Of a DNA stretch of 14,239 nucleotides, positions 6,217 through 12,087 are shown in pieces. The notes under the pieces were generated by a model. The model was given only the letters and a program-made list of their open reading frames with translations, searched no databases and had not been told where the DNA came from. Origin of the DNA: SVFI01 sp964519385. GTDB taxonomy: Bacteria; Bacillota; Clostridia; Lachnospirales; Lachnospiraceae. Both the position numbers and the translations under genes were made by a program. The stretch spans positions 1 through 14,239 of the forward strand of contig CAZFLR010000034.1 of NCBI GenBank assembly GCA_964519385.1. The letters are read 5' to 3'. Position 1 is the first letter of the stretch. Each line of letters opens with the position of its first letter.

Positions 6217-7308
6217 CTATTCTGCATTTATTATTTTATGTCCGGCCGCCTTCAGCATCCGGTTCATGACTGCCTGTCCGATTCCTTCCTGCGGAAATGC
6301 CTGCACGTACATACTTTCAATCTGTTCGTCATCAAATTCCCTCAATATGCGAAACAGACTCCTCGCAACTGCTGCCAGGTCTTCGCGTTCACCGGTCACC
6401 TTGATGCTGTCCGCCTCATAAAGCCCTGCTTCGTCCGCGGAAACAATCACACCCGTTCTGCGTTTCTGTTCCCGGTCATATGCCAGCAGTTCTTTTATTT
6501 TTTCCCTCACCTTTTCCGGTTTTCCGGAAACAATGGTGAGCTCGCCCCTCGGCGCATAGTGCTTGTATTTCATTCCCGGTGCCTTCGGCTGTTGCAGGCA
6601 GTCCTGTGAAAGCATCGTCGGATCAAGACACACTTCACCGAGCACCTCCTGCAGCATTTCCGGAGTAATATGCCCCGGTCTGAGAATTACCGGTATTTCT
6701 TCCGTCAGATCCACAATGGTAGACTCCACACCGATTCCGACCTCCCCGCCGTCCAGAAGCATTTCTATCTTTCCATTCATATCTTCATATACATACTTTG
6801 CAAGTGTCGGCGAGGGTCTTCCCGAAACATTGGCACTCGGAGCTGCCACATATCCTCCTGCCTCGCGGATAAACGCAAGTGCCACCTCATGATCCGGCAG
6901 TCTCACCGCCACCGTGTCAAGACCTCCCGTCGTCTCCTTTGGCACGAGCTCTGACTTTTTCATAATCATAGTCAAAGGTCCCGGCCAGAAATGCTCCGCA
7001 AGCACATATGCCTGCTCAGGCACATCAGATACCAGCTTTTTCATGTCCTCAACACGACTGATATGCACAATGAGCGGATTGTCTGACGGTCTCCCCTTCG
7101 CCGCATAAATTTTACGCGAGGAATCCGGATTCAGGGCATCTCCCCCAAGTCCGTAAACCGTCTCTGTAGGGAACGCAACCAGACCCCCCTCACGGATAAT
7201 CCGTCCGGCCTCCTTCATCACATTTTCATCTATAGTTCCTTTCGGGCATCTGACCCATTTCGTCTCCAAGCTCTTCAACCTCGCATTCGCCTTTCTTTGC
7301 AGGCTCAT
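6217..7308 (-). CDS. Threonylcarbamoyl-AMP synthase (Sua5 type, YrdC plus Sua5 domain)
   Basis: This enzyme makes threonylcarbamoyl-AMP from threonine, bicarbonate and ATP for the universal t6A37 modification of ANN-decoding tRNAs, together with TsaB, TsaD and TsaE. The 363 residues contain a YrdC domain (about 25-215) with GGLVAFPTETVYGLG (41-55), KGRPSDNPLIVHI (71-83), APSANVSGRPSPT (156-168) and ESTIVD (195-200). The linker motif APGMKYKHYAP (243-253) and a C-terminal Sua5 domain (about 257-360) follow, so it is the long Sua5 form. The ATG at 7308 overlaps the cwlD stop codon (TAATG), implying translational coupling. The roughly 18 residues before WVRCPKG are extra compared with many homologues, so a start at an internal TTG is possible. 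Confidence 0.93.
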   Translation of the reverse strand: MSLQRKANARLKSLETKWVRCPKGTIDENVMKEAGRIIREGGLVAFPTETVYGLGGDALNPDSSRKIYAAKGRPSDNPLIVHISRVEDMKKLVSDVPEQAYVLAEHFWPGPLTMIMKKSELVPKETTGGLDTVAVRLPDHEVALAFIREAGGYVAAPSANVSGRPSPTLAKYVYEDMNGKIEMLLDGGEVGIGVESTIVDLTEEIPVILRPGHITPEMLQEVLGEVCLDPTMLSQDCLQQPKAPGMKYKHYAPRGELTIVSGKPEKVREKIKELLAYDREQKRRTGVIVSADEAGLYEADSIKVTGEREDLAAVARSLFRILREFDDEQIESMYVQAFPQEGIGQAVMNRMLKAAGHKIINAE

Positions 7309-8006
7309 TATAACACATCATTCAAATATTGCAAAACCCCCGTACAAATATTCCATGCCAGCTTTTCCTGATATTTCCGGTCCGTCAGTTTATCGGCTTC
7401 ATCGCCGTTGGAAAGGAATCCGCATTCAACAATCACCGTCGGGACAGATGACTTTTTCAAAAGATAATAGCTCCCGTTCTTTTTGGCACTTCTCTTATTG
7501 GTCTCATCCACTCCCTTGCGGAGCTGTTCCTGCAGCAGCTCTGCTGCCCTCTCTCCCTCCTCTGAGGACTCGTAATAAAACACCTGTGCACCGTGAACCT
7601 TCTCGGAAGTATAGCTGTTTTGGTGAATACTCACCACAAGTTCCGCCCCCGCAGCGTCAATCAGTGCGATTCTGTTTTTTAAATCCTCGATTTTTTTGTT
7701 CGGACTCTCCTGCCTGTACAGCCCTTCATCATCATTCCGGGTCATGACCACCGTCACATCCTGCATTTCCAGATATTTTTTCACGAGAAATGCAACGGAG
7801 AGATTGATGTCCTTTTCAAGCGCACCATTGATACCGACCTTGCCGGGATCCTCTCCGCCGTGTCCGGCATCTATCACAACGACCATCTTCCTTTCTCCCG
7901 CCTGTCCCTGCCTGCTCATCGTGTACTCCGCCGCTGTTTTAGCCAGATAATACATGGAAAAAAGAAGGCAGACTGCCATAATTGACGAAATAATCTTATG
8001 CCTCAC
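7308..8006 (-). CDS. cwlD: CwlD-like N-acetylmuramoyl-L-alanine amidase (GTG start)
   Basis: An Amidase_3 zinc enzyme that cleaves the bond between muramic acid and the stem peptide. In spore formers, CwlD acts in the mother cell to create the muramic delta-lactam of the cortex. The 232-residue product has a membrane anchor or signal segment (about 5-22) followed by the catalytic domain: VVVIDAGHGGEDPG (42-55) with His49, Glu64, SIHQNS (126-131) with His128, and VIVECGFLSN (191-200) with Glu194. I chose the GTG at 8006 because GGAGAG lies 6-7 nt upstream and gives a basic MRHK before the hydrophobic segment. The longer open frame to 8069 runs through the terminator of the upstream gene. It heads a five-gene run. 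CwlD is the best match, but a vegetative amidase is possible. Confidence 0.85.
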   Translation of the reverse strand: MRHKIISSIMAVCLLFSMYYLAKTAAEYTMSRQGQAGERKMVVVIDAGHGGEDPGKVGINGALEKDINLSVAFLVKKYLEMQDVTVVMTRNDDEGLYRQESPNKKIEDLKNRIALIDAAGAELVVSIHQNSYTSEKVHGAQVFYYESSEEGERAAELLQEQLRKGVDETNKRSAKKNGSYYLLKKSSVPTVIVECGFLSNGDEADKLTDRKYQEKLAWNICTGVLQYLNDVL

Positions 8007-8033
8007 ACAGTCTCTCCAGACAAACTTATTCCT

Positions 8034-8045
8034 ATAATATATATG
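8034..8045 (-). promoter_or_regulatory. Possible promoter -10 region for the cwlD-sua5-rpiB run
   Basis: Between the terminator of the GH18 gene and the cwlD start, the minus strand reads CATATATATTAT just upstream of GGAATAAG. TATTAT (8034-8039) could serve as a -10 box, but there is no good -35 at 16-18 nt. The CATATA-like sequence is reminiscent of mother-cell or forespore sigma factor -10 elements. Some promoter is expected here because the preceding terminator isolates this operon; which sigma factor reads it cannot be decided from the sequence. Confidence 0.35.
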
Positions 8046-8054
8046 CATGCAGAC

Positions 8055-8096
8055 AAAAAAACAGACCACTCCGCTTTTATGAAGTAGTCTGATTTT
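8055..8096 (-). terminator. Rho-independent terminator of the GH18 gene
   Basis: On the minus strand, CAGACTACTT pairs with GAGTGGTCTG (one G-T wobble near the middle and one at the loop end) around an A-rich loop, followed by seven T residues at 8055-8061. It begins about 20 nt after the stop codon of the GH18 gene. A T5 tract on the other side gives it some bidirectional character, although no plus-strand gene ends here. Confidence 0.85.
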
Positions 8097-8110
8097 TCCA
8101 TAAGATTATT

Positions 8111-9940
8111 TTAATCTGTTTCAATCACCTGCGCCTGCGGAAGCTCCTCCGCAATCTCCGTCCCTTGGGTCTGCGCTCCTGCCAGATATCCGGCAATGGC
8201 ATCCCAGACCTCCGGTTTTTCAAGTCCCAGCTTCCACGCAGCCACGCCCGCGAGCTGATAGCCGGACATAAGATTCAGTTTGGCAGAAATACTGCTCACA
8301 TCCTCCATCCAAATCTGATATTTCGCACCATCAGCCTGAAACTCAGCAAAATTCTGCGCCGTTTCCTCATCCCACACAGCCGTCACTCCATACTGTGAAA
8401 GCACATTTTCCGCCCCGGACATCGATAAAGACTCCGAGGTCACACCGTCGGCAATCTTCCACAAACGGGTATAAAACGGAATCGCGTTGATTACCTTGTT
8501 TGCCGGAACATCCTTAATCGTGTTCTCAATTCCGGCTTTTACATAATTATATGATGCCACACTTCCCGCCTGGGAGGAACCGGAGTAATGCTCGTCATAT
8601 CCCATGATAATGAAATAGTCAATCACCTCTCCCTGCTCAGCCCTTCCGTAGTGAGCCGTATATTCCGTCGGCACATAGTTGTCCACCGATAACACAATTC
8701 CGTTTTGTCTGCACGGAATGGACAACTCCCGTAAAAACTGAACGTAATCACTTCCCGCCTCTGAAGGCACCTGTTCAAAGTCAATGTTAATTCCGTCAAC
8801 ATTATAAGAAAGAACAGTCTGTACGAGATTGTTAATCAAAGCTTTACGGTTCGTTGTTGTTGACAAAATCTGTGCGATATCCACATCATTTGTAAAATTG
8901 TCAATCAGTGCCCACACCTCTATACCCTTTGCATGCATTCCCTCCACATAGGACATGTCGGCTATTGAGGTAAATCCCCCCTGATTGTCACTCAGGAAAA
9001 ACCATGTAGGCGAAACCACATTCACCCCTTTTGTCCCGGCAAGCATGGAATCAATTCCCGCATTTGCCACAGCATTTGTCACCTGATGCCATACAAGATT
9101 TATCGGATAATCTTTTGTGACGGATGTATAAACAGGAGCCACGTATGTTCCCGGCATCACAATCTGCTCATCCTCCGTCTCTTTCAGACGCTTGTTTTCC
9201 ACATAGCCAATCACTGCATCCCCGGTCTTCACCTTTGACCAGGTCTCCATCTCCTCAAGCACGTAAACCTTGTCCCCTTCTTTTACCTCCTCAAGAATGT
9301 CGCTTTTAATTCCGCCCTGATAACGCACGGCCGTATCTTTTTTAATCGCGGCGGTCTTTTTCGTCTCTCCGGACAGATAAATCTGTATACGTTTCGGTTC
9401 CTCGGAGATATACGTCAGGATGTCCGAATACTGCGAAACATAATTAAGTTCCACATACGGAACCTCATCCTGTAAAATCCAGACGGACGCATCCGTAGTC
9501 CTCGTCTCTCCCGAAACCGTGTAAGATGCCGAATCAATCGGTATCTCATACAGCTCGGACGGTGTCGTAAACAAGAGCAGCTTCTCATATCTGTCATAAT
9601 AAAATTTATCATTCATATTCTTCTGCACGAAACTCAGCGGAAGGTAATAGTTTCCGTCTCTGAGGACAGCCTGTTCTTCGACAAGCTCATCATTTACCAC
9701 CAGAGCCGTCTGCCATTCCTGCTCAATGCCGTAATATTCCGCCAAATCCATCTTTTCTTTTGAATAGGAATACTTATCATACAATTTCATTCCAAGTGCA
9801 GCACCGCCGATAATAAGCACCAGCACAACCGCTGCCAGTACGGGAACCCAGCCCTTCTTCTCTCCGTGCTCCAAATCGTCCTTCAGCATATCATCCAGAT
9901 CCTCGTCAAACAAATCCCTGTTCCTTTTATTTTTATCCAT
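8111..9940 (-). CDS. Membrane-anchored glycoside hydrolase family 18 protein (YaaH/SleL-like) with SH3-like domain
   Basis: Probable peptidoglycan N-acetylglucosaminidase or a chitinase-like enzyme of the type involved in spore cortex lysis. The 609-residue protein has an acidic, Asp-rich cytoplasmic tail (1-29), one membrane helix (about 31-52), a region resembling copper amine oxidase N-terminal/stalk domains (about 75-190), a bacterial SH3-like segment (about 196-252), and a GH18 barrel (about 275-590). The catalytic motif DGINIDFE (382-389) is intact with Glu389, and MGYDEHY (446-452) and AAWKLG (567-572) fit the barrel. The start at 9940 has AAGGAGA upstream and lies downstream of its own promoter; an upstream in-frame ATG at 10006 is within the -35 box. 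It carries no LysM repeats, unlike Bacillus YaaH. It is transcribed alone. Confidence 0.9.
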   Translation of the reverse strand: MDKNKRNRDLFDEDLDDMLKDDLEHGEKKGWVPVLAAVVLVLIIGGAALGMKLYDKYSYSKEKMDLAEYYGIEQEWQTALVVNDELVEEQAVLRDGNYYLPLSFVQKNMNDKFYYDRYEKLLLFTTPSELYEIPIDSASYTVSGETRTTDASVWILQDEVPYVELNYVSQYSDILTYISEEPKRIQIYLSGETKKTAAIKKDTAVRYQGGIKSDILEEVKEGDKVYVLEEMETWSKVKTGDAVIGYVENKRLKETEDEQIVMPGTYVAPVYTSVTKDYPINLVWHQVTNAVANAGIDSMLAGTKGVNVVSPTWFFLSDNQGGFTSIADMSYVEGMHAKGIEVWALIDNFTNDVDIAQILSTTTNRKALINNLVQTVLSYNVDGINIDFEQVPSEAGSDYVQFLRELSIPCRQNGIVLSVDNYVPTEYTAHYGRAEQGEVIDYFIIMGYDEHYSGSSQAGSVASYNYVKAGIENTIKDVPANKVINAIPFYTRLWKIADGVTSESLSMSGAENVLSQYGVTAVWDEETAQNFAEFQADGAKYQIWMEDVSSISAKLNLMSGYQLAGVAAWKLGLEKPEVWDAIAGYLAGAQTQGTEIAEELPQAQVIETD

Positions 9941-9977
9941 ACGTCCTTCTCCTTTTAGCGCGCATATCGCCATTTCC

Positions 9978-10006
9978 AGTATACCAAATCCGCCCCGCTT
10001 CGTCAT
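9978..10006 (-). promoter_or_regulatory. Extended -10 promoter of the GH18 gene
   Basis: On the minus strand, ATGACG (10001-10006) is followed after 17 nt by TATACT (9978-9983), with a TG one base ahead of the -10 box (TGGTATACT), an extended -10 element. Initiation near 9971 leaves a leader of about 30 nt containing the AAGGAGA site. This argues for the 9940 start. Confidence 0.7.
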
Positions 10007-10137
10007 TCTTTTTTTACAAAAAACGAACCGTCGGCCTCAAAATGCGGCAAATGACATATAAGGGGCTTTTCATCTGCACCGCACCCAAAGCTTACCGGTC
10101 CGTTTCCGTTTGGTGTCTCATGGCTTTTTAATAAAGT

Positions 10138-10410
10138 TTAAGGTTCGACCCAGTCGTAGCTTATAGACGCAATCCTTCCGCGGTCATCAAGCTCGACATC
10201 GGCCATATAGCCGGATTTCCCGTATCTGCTTCCTCTCTCGCTTATCATCTGCATTTCGGAAGCATTTCTCTCTTCGTTCCTGATACAGGATTCTATCTGG
10301 CTTTTCGCAAGCCTCATAAGACAGATTTGAAAATCAATTCCACGCAAGAGGGAACTCATCTCATCCTCCGTCTCAGATGCTCTTTGATGGAATGAATCAT
10401 ATTCCGACAA
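10138..10410 (-). CDS. Uncharacterised small protein, 90 aa (TTG start)
   Basis: I do not recognise this protein. It is predicted to be soluble, rich in Ser, Glu and Arg, largely helical in residues 8-58 (with heptad-like spacing of Leu, Ile and Met around LLRGIDFQICLMRLAKSQI), and to end in a short beta-like, aromatic tail (VELDDRGRIASISYDWVEP). It has no signal peptide or membrane helix and two Cys residues, Cys30 and Cys42. The start is TTG at 10410, supported by AAGGAGG 7 nt upstream (about 10418-10424). No clear terminator follows before the GH18 promoter. Its promoter may be the one at 10671-10699, which would leave a leader of about 250 nt. A real gene is likely because of the strong ribosome binding site and uninterrupted frame. 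Confidence 0.65.
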   Translation of the reverse strand: MSEYDSFHQRASETEDEMSSLLRGIDFQICLMRLAKSQIESCIRNEERNASEMQMISERGSRYGKSGYMADVELDDRGRIASISYDWVEP

Positions 10411-10670
10411 GAAAAATCCTCCTTCCTCTTCAACTGATTTCCCATGTTTTCTCTTCCAAAAGGAAAAATGTGAAATACTTAAATAATCCGGTGAAAACTT
10501 ACATATTTAATGTTTAGAGGGAAATAAATTGACAAGAATATTTCAGAGACGATCCGGACATGCACAAAAAACAAATCTAAATCATGTAATGATTAACTTT
10601 GATAAAATTGAATTACTGTGAAAATTTTTAGGATTTGAAATAACCAGACACCTGTGTGCCTAAAAGACAT

Positions 10671-10699
10671 ACAATAAATCTATAACAATTTATTGTCAA
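10671..10699 (-). promoter_or_regulatory. Promoter overlapped by a 9-8-9 inverted repeat (operator candidate)
   Basis: On the minus strand, a perfect -35 TTGACA (10694-10699) and a -10 TATTGT (10671-10676) are separated by 17 nt. The inverted repeat ACAATAAAT / ATTTATTGT (10688-10696 and 10671-10679, 8-nt spacer) runs exactly from the last bases of the -35 to the first bases of the -10. This is the placement expected of a repressor site that blocks RNA polymerase. The likely target is the 90-aa gene about 250 nt downstream. Confidence 0.6.
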
Positions 10700-10706
10700 A
10701 ACCGTA

Positions 10707-10772
10707 TTAAAAACTGGAAGTAAGCATATGCTTACTGCTAAAAGAATTCCTCCCGACCGGGAGTGTGAACAT
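10707..10772 (-). CDS. Possible 21-aa peptide (small ORF) with consensus ribosome binding site
   Basis: An ATG at 10772 follows AAAGGAGG (GGAGG at 10779-10783, 6-nt spacing) and opens a 21-codon frame ending with TAA at 10707-10709. The peptide starts MFTLPVGRNS and ends MLTSSF; it is polar and Ser-rich with no membrane segment. A well-formed promoter lies about 50 nt upstream (10823-10851). The coding sequence contains two RNA hairpins (10750-10763 and 10719-10736), so it could be a leader peptide, a regulatory RNA with an incidental ORF, or a real microprotein. I cannot match it to any family. Confidence 0.4.
   Translation of the reverse strand: MFTLPVGRNSFSSKHMLTSSF
10719..10736. repeat. 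18-bp perfect palindrome
   Basis: AGTAAGCATATGCTTACT is identical to its own reverse complement. In a minus-strand transcript it would form a 7-bp hairpin with an AUAU loop. A T5 tract starts 5 nt beyond it, too far for a standard terminator but possibly enough for partial termination. As DNA it could equally bind a dimeric regulator. Confidence 0.55.
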
Positions 10773-10822
10773 GTCATGCCTCCTTTCAGTGCTCAACTGA
10801 CCGGACGCATCTCTTAGGTAGA

Positions 10823-10851
10823 AGTATATGGTAATCGAAACCATTTGGCAA
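10823..10851 (-). promoter_or_regulatory. Sigma-A promoter upstream of the 21-codon ORF
   Basis: On the minus strand, TTGCCA (10846-10851) and TATACT (10823-10828) are separated by 17 nt. Each hexamer matches consensus at five of six positions. The spacer contains an inverted repeat ATGGT ... ACCAT. Transcription would start near 10816 and run toward the small ORF and the 90-aa gene, divergent from mecA. Confidence 0.65.
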
Positions 10852-10901
10852 GTAAAATATTAAAATTTTTATGAAATCTTGGTTTCACAATCCAACTTCT
10901 A

Positions 10902-10930
10902 TTGACTAAAATCGGCATAAAGTATAAGAT
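10902..10930 (+). promoter_or_regulatory. Promoter of mecA
   Basis: TTGACT (10902-10907) is followed after 17 nt by TAAGAT (10925-10930); a shifted choice is TATAAG at 15-nt spacing. The leader to the mecA start would be about 70 nt. The -35 codon TTG is also the upstream end of the mecA open frame, which argues against a start there. Confidence 0.55.
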
Positions 10931-11006
10931 ACAGATACAAAATAACTACAAAATTTGTGTTGTTTTCGTCGGTTTTTGGATAAATTCAGATAAGGATGTG
11001 ATAAGA

Positions 11007-11744
11007 ATGAAAATCGAAAAAGTAAACGACCATCAGATTAAATGCACACTTACAAGTGCAGATCTTGCAAATAGAGAACTGAAACTCAGCGAACTGGCCT
11101 ACGGAAGTGAAAAGGCCAAGAATCTTTTCCGCGACATGATGCAGCAGGCTGCCTTTGAAGTCGGATTTGAAGCCGAGAACATTCCACTTATGATAGAGGC
11201 AATTCCAATCGGCGCAGACTCCATCATCCTCATCATCACCAAGGTTGAGGATCCGGAAGAAATCGACACGCGTTTTTCCAAGTTTGCCCCTTCCGTCTCA
11301 GATGGAGACGGATACACCGGCGAGATGGAAGAGATTGCTTCCGACATCGCAGATGACGTGCTCGACCTTTTCCATCGCATGGAAGCCTCTTCACAGAAGA
11401 AGAACGCATCCACGCAGCCTCCTTTGGAGGAACCGGAGAACCAGACAACCGCCTATCCGCGCCTTGTCATCTCACGAAGCTTGAACGACCTCTGCACACT
11501 TGCGAGAAACATTGCACCGTTTTACAGCCAGCCGAGCTCTCTGTACAAGAATCCGGCAGACCAGAGCTACAGTCTTCTGCTCACAAAGGGCAGTCTGTCT
11601 TTAGAGGATTTCGGCCGCGTCTGCAACATTGCTTCCGAATACGGACAGCTTGAGAAGACAGAGCCTCCGAAACAGGCTTATATTCAGGAATACCATGACG
11701 AAATCATCAGTGAAAACGCTGTTTTTTCACTGTCACAAATTTAA
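11007..11744 (+). CDS. mecA: MecA/NegA-family adaptor protein for ClpC
   Basis: MecA-type adaptors bind ClpC, activate its hexamer assembly and deliver substrates (ComK, Spx or ComS in Bacillus) to ClpCP proteolysis. The 245 residues fit the family: an N-terminal domain (1-90) starting MKIEKVNDHQIKCTLTSADL and containing FRDMMQQAAFEVGFEAEN (41-58). A negatively charged, variable linker (about 97-148) follows, and then the ClpC-binding C-terminal domain (150-240) with YPRLVISRSLNDLCTLARNI and YSLLLTKGSLSLEDFGRVCNIASEYG. I took the ATG at 11007, which begins exactly at the conserved N-terminus; its ribosome binding site, AAGGAT, is rather far (11 nt) upstream. It is transcribed alone, between its promoter and a large terminator. 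Confidence 0.93.
   Translation: MKIEKVNDHQIKCTLTSADLANRELKLSELAYGSEKAKNLFRDMMQQAAFEVGFEAENIPLMIEAIPIGADSIILIITKVEDPEEIDTRFSKFAPSVSDGDGYTGEMEEIASDIADDVLDLFHRMEASSQKKNASTQPPLEEPENQTTAYPRLVISRSLNDLCTLARNIAPFYSQPSSLYKNPADQSYSLLLTKGSLSLEDFGRVCNIASEYGQLEKTEPPKQAYIQEYHDEIISENAVFSLSQI
11708..11732 (+). repeat. Inverted repeat within the 3' end of mecA
   Basis: CAGTGAAAA (11708-11716) and TTTTCACTG (11724-11732) are perfect complements around a 7-nt loop, a 9-bp stem inside the last codons of mecA and just ahead of the main terminator. It might protect the mRNA end, or be chance. Confidence 0.45.
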
Positions 11745-11745
11745 A

Positions 11746-11800
11746 AAAGAGCTGCTGTGATATGCCCGTTATTGCGGGAAACATATCTCAGCAGCTCTTT
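11746..11800. terminator. Large bidirectional rho-independent terminator
   Basis: AAAGAGCTGCTG (11746-11757) pairs with CAGCAGCTCTTT (11789-11800). Inside, GATATG/CATATC and CCCG/CGGG continue the stem, giving a long, nearly continuous hairpin. T-rich flanks lie on both strands (six Ts on the minus strand, three on the plus strand), between the convergent mecA and DUF1858 genes. Confidence 0.9.
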
Positions 11801-11815
11801 ATCCGTTGCGGATGA

Positions 11816-12001
11816 TTATCTTTCATTGATTGCTTTTAACAAAGCATCTATATCCATTCCGTGAACCATGGCAGCCTCTTCAAGGCTCTCTCCCTGTGCG
11901 GAAGGGCATCCTACACAGTGCATGCCTGCCTCCATCAGAATCGGAATGATTGTCTGATCCTGGCGGATAATTTCACCTATTGTCATGTCCTTTGTTATCA
12001 T
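11816..12001 (-). CDS. DUF1858 domain-containing protein
   Basis: A 61-residue stand-alone DUF1858 protein. The features are MITKDMTIGEIIRQDQ, then ILMEAGMHCVGCPSAQGESLEEAAMVHGMD with the conserved CxxC pair Cys29 and Cys32. The family is described as a hybrid-cluster-protein-associated disulfide domain and occurs as a free small protein or fused to redox enzymes; a redox or metal role is plausible but not established. The ATG at 12001 has AGGAGG 8 nt upstream. It has its own promoter and shares the terminator with mecA. Confidence 0.9.
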   Translation of the reverse strand: MITKDMTIGEIIRQDQTIIPILMEAGMHCVGCPSAQGESLEEAAMVHGMDIDALLKAINER

Positions 12002-12058
12002 TTATGTTTCCTCCTAACTTCAAAACTTTCGTATCATTAACATGATTCATACTCCGTT

Positions 12059-12087
12059 AGTATACAACTTTCCCTTTTTTTAGGCAA
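12059..12087 (-). promoter_or_regulatory. Promoter of the DUF1858 gene
   Basis: On the minus strand, TTGCCT (12082-12087) and TATACT (12059-12064) are 17 nt apart. The -35 directly abuts the stop codon of the upstream membrane-protein gene. No terminator separates the two genes, so read-through from upstream is also likely. Confidence 0.6.

Larger units (their letters stand above)
10411..11006. other. Regulatory, AT-rich intergenic region between the orphan gene and mecA
   Basis: About 600 bases without a conventional gene. It holds two minus-strand promoter candidates, a 26-bp inverted repeat over one of them, a 21-codon ORF with a strong ribosome binding site, an 18-bp palindrome, a CTCCCG/CGGGAG hairpin (10750-10763), an imperfect palindrome TGAAATCTTGGTTTCA (10872-10887), and the mecA promoter. 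I see nothing definite in 10425-10665 beyond AT-rich sequence. I recognise no known riboswitch, T-box or structural RNA consensus. Confidence 0.6.

Noticed and set aside
5788..6609. Plus-strand 273-codon open frame
   Set aside because: It lies antisense to rpiB and the Sua5-like gene, has no domain I recognise and no ribosome binding site, so it is a shadow.
8007..8069. Longer CwlD reading from the GTG at 8069 or ATG at 8048
   Set aside because: The frame runs through the upstream gene's terminator hairpin or T-run and lacks a ribosome binding site; the GTG at 8006 has one.
9941..10006. Upstream ATG at 10006 for the GH18 protein
   Set aside because: It overlaps the -35 element; the ATG at 9940 has a good ribosome binding site and gives the usual cytoplasmic tail plus anchor.
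10719..10736. Rho-independent terminator formed by the 18-bp palindrome
   Set aside because: The T5 tract begins 5 nt after the stem and the stem is AT-rich, so it is at best a weak terminator.
10823..10851. CcpA cre site formed by TGG...CCA around a central CG
   Set aside because: The central CG is shifted by one base from the cre spacing, and the arms do not match the consensus.
10620..10900. Known riboswitch, T-box or structural RNA in the mecA upstream gap
   Set aside because: I looked for c-di-GMP, SAM, lysine and T-box core motifs on both strands and saw none.
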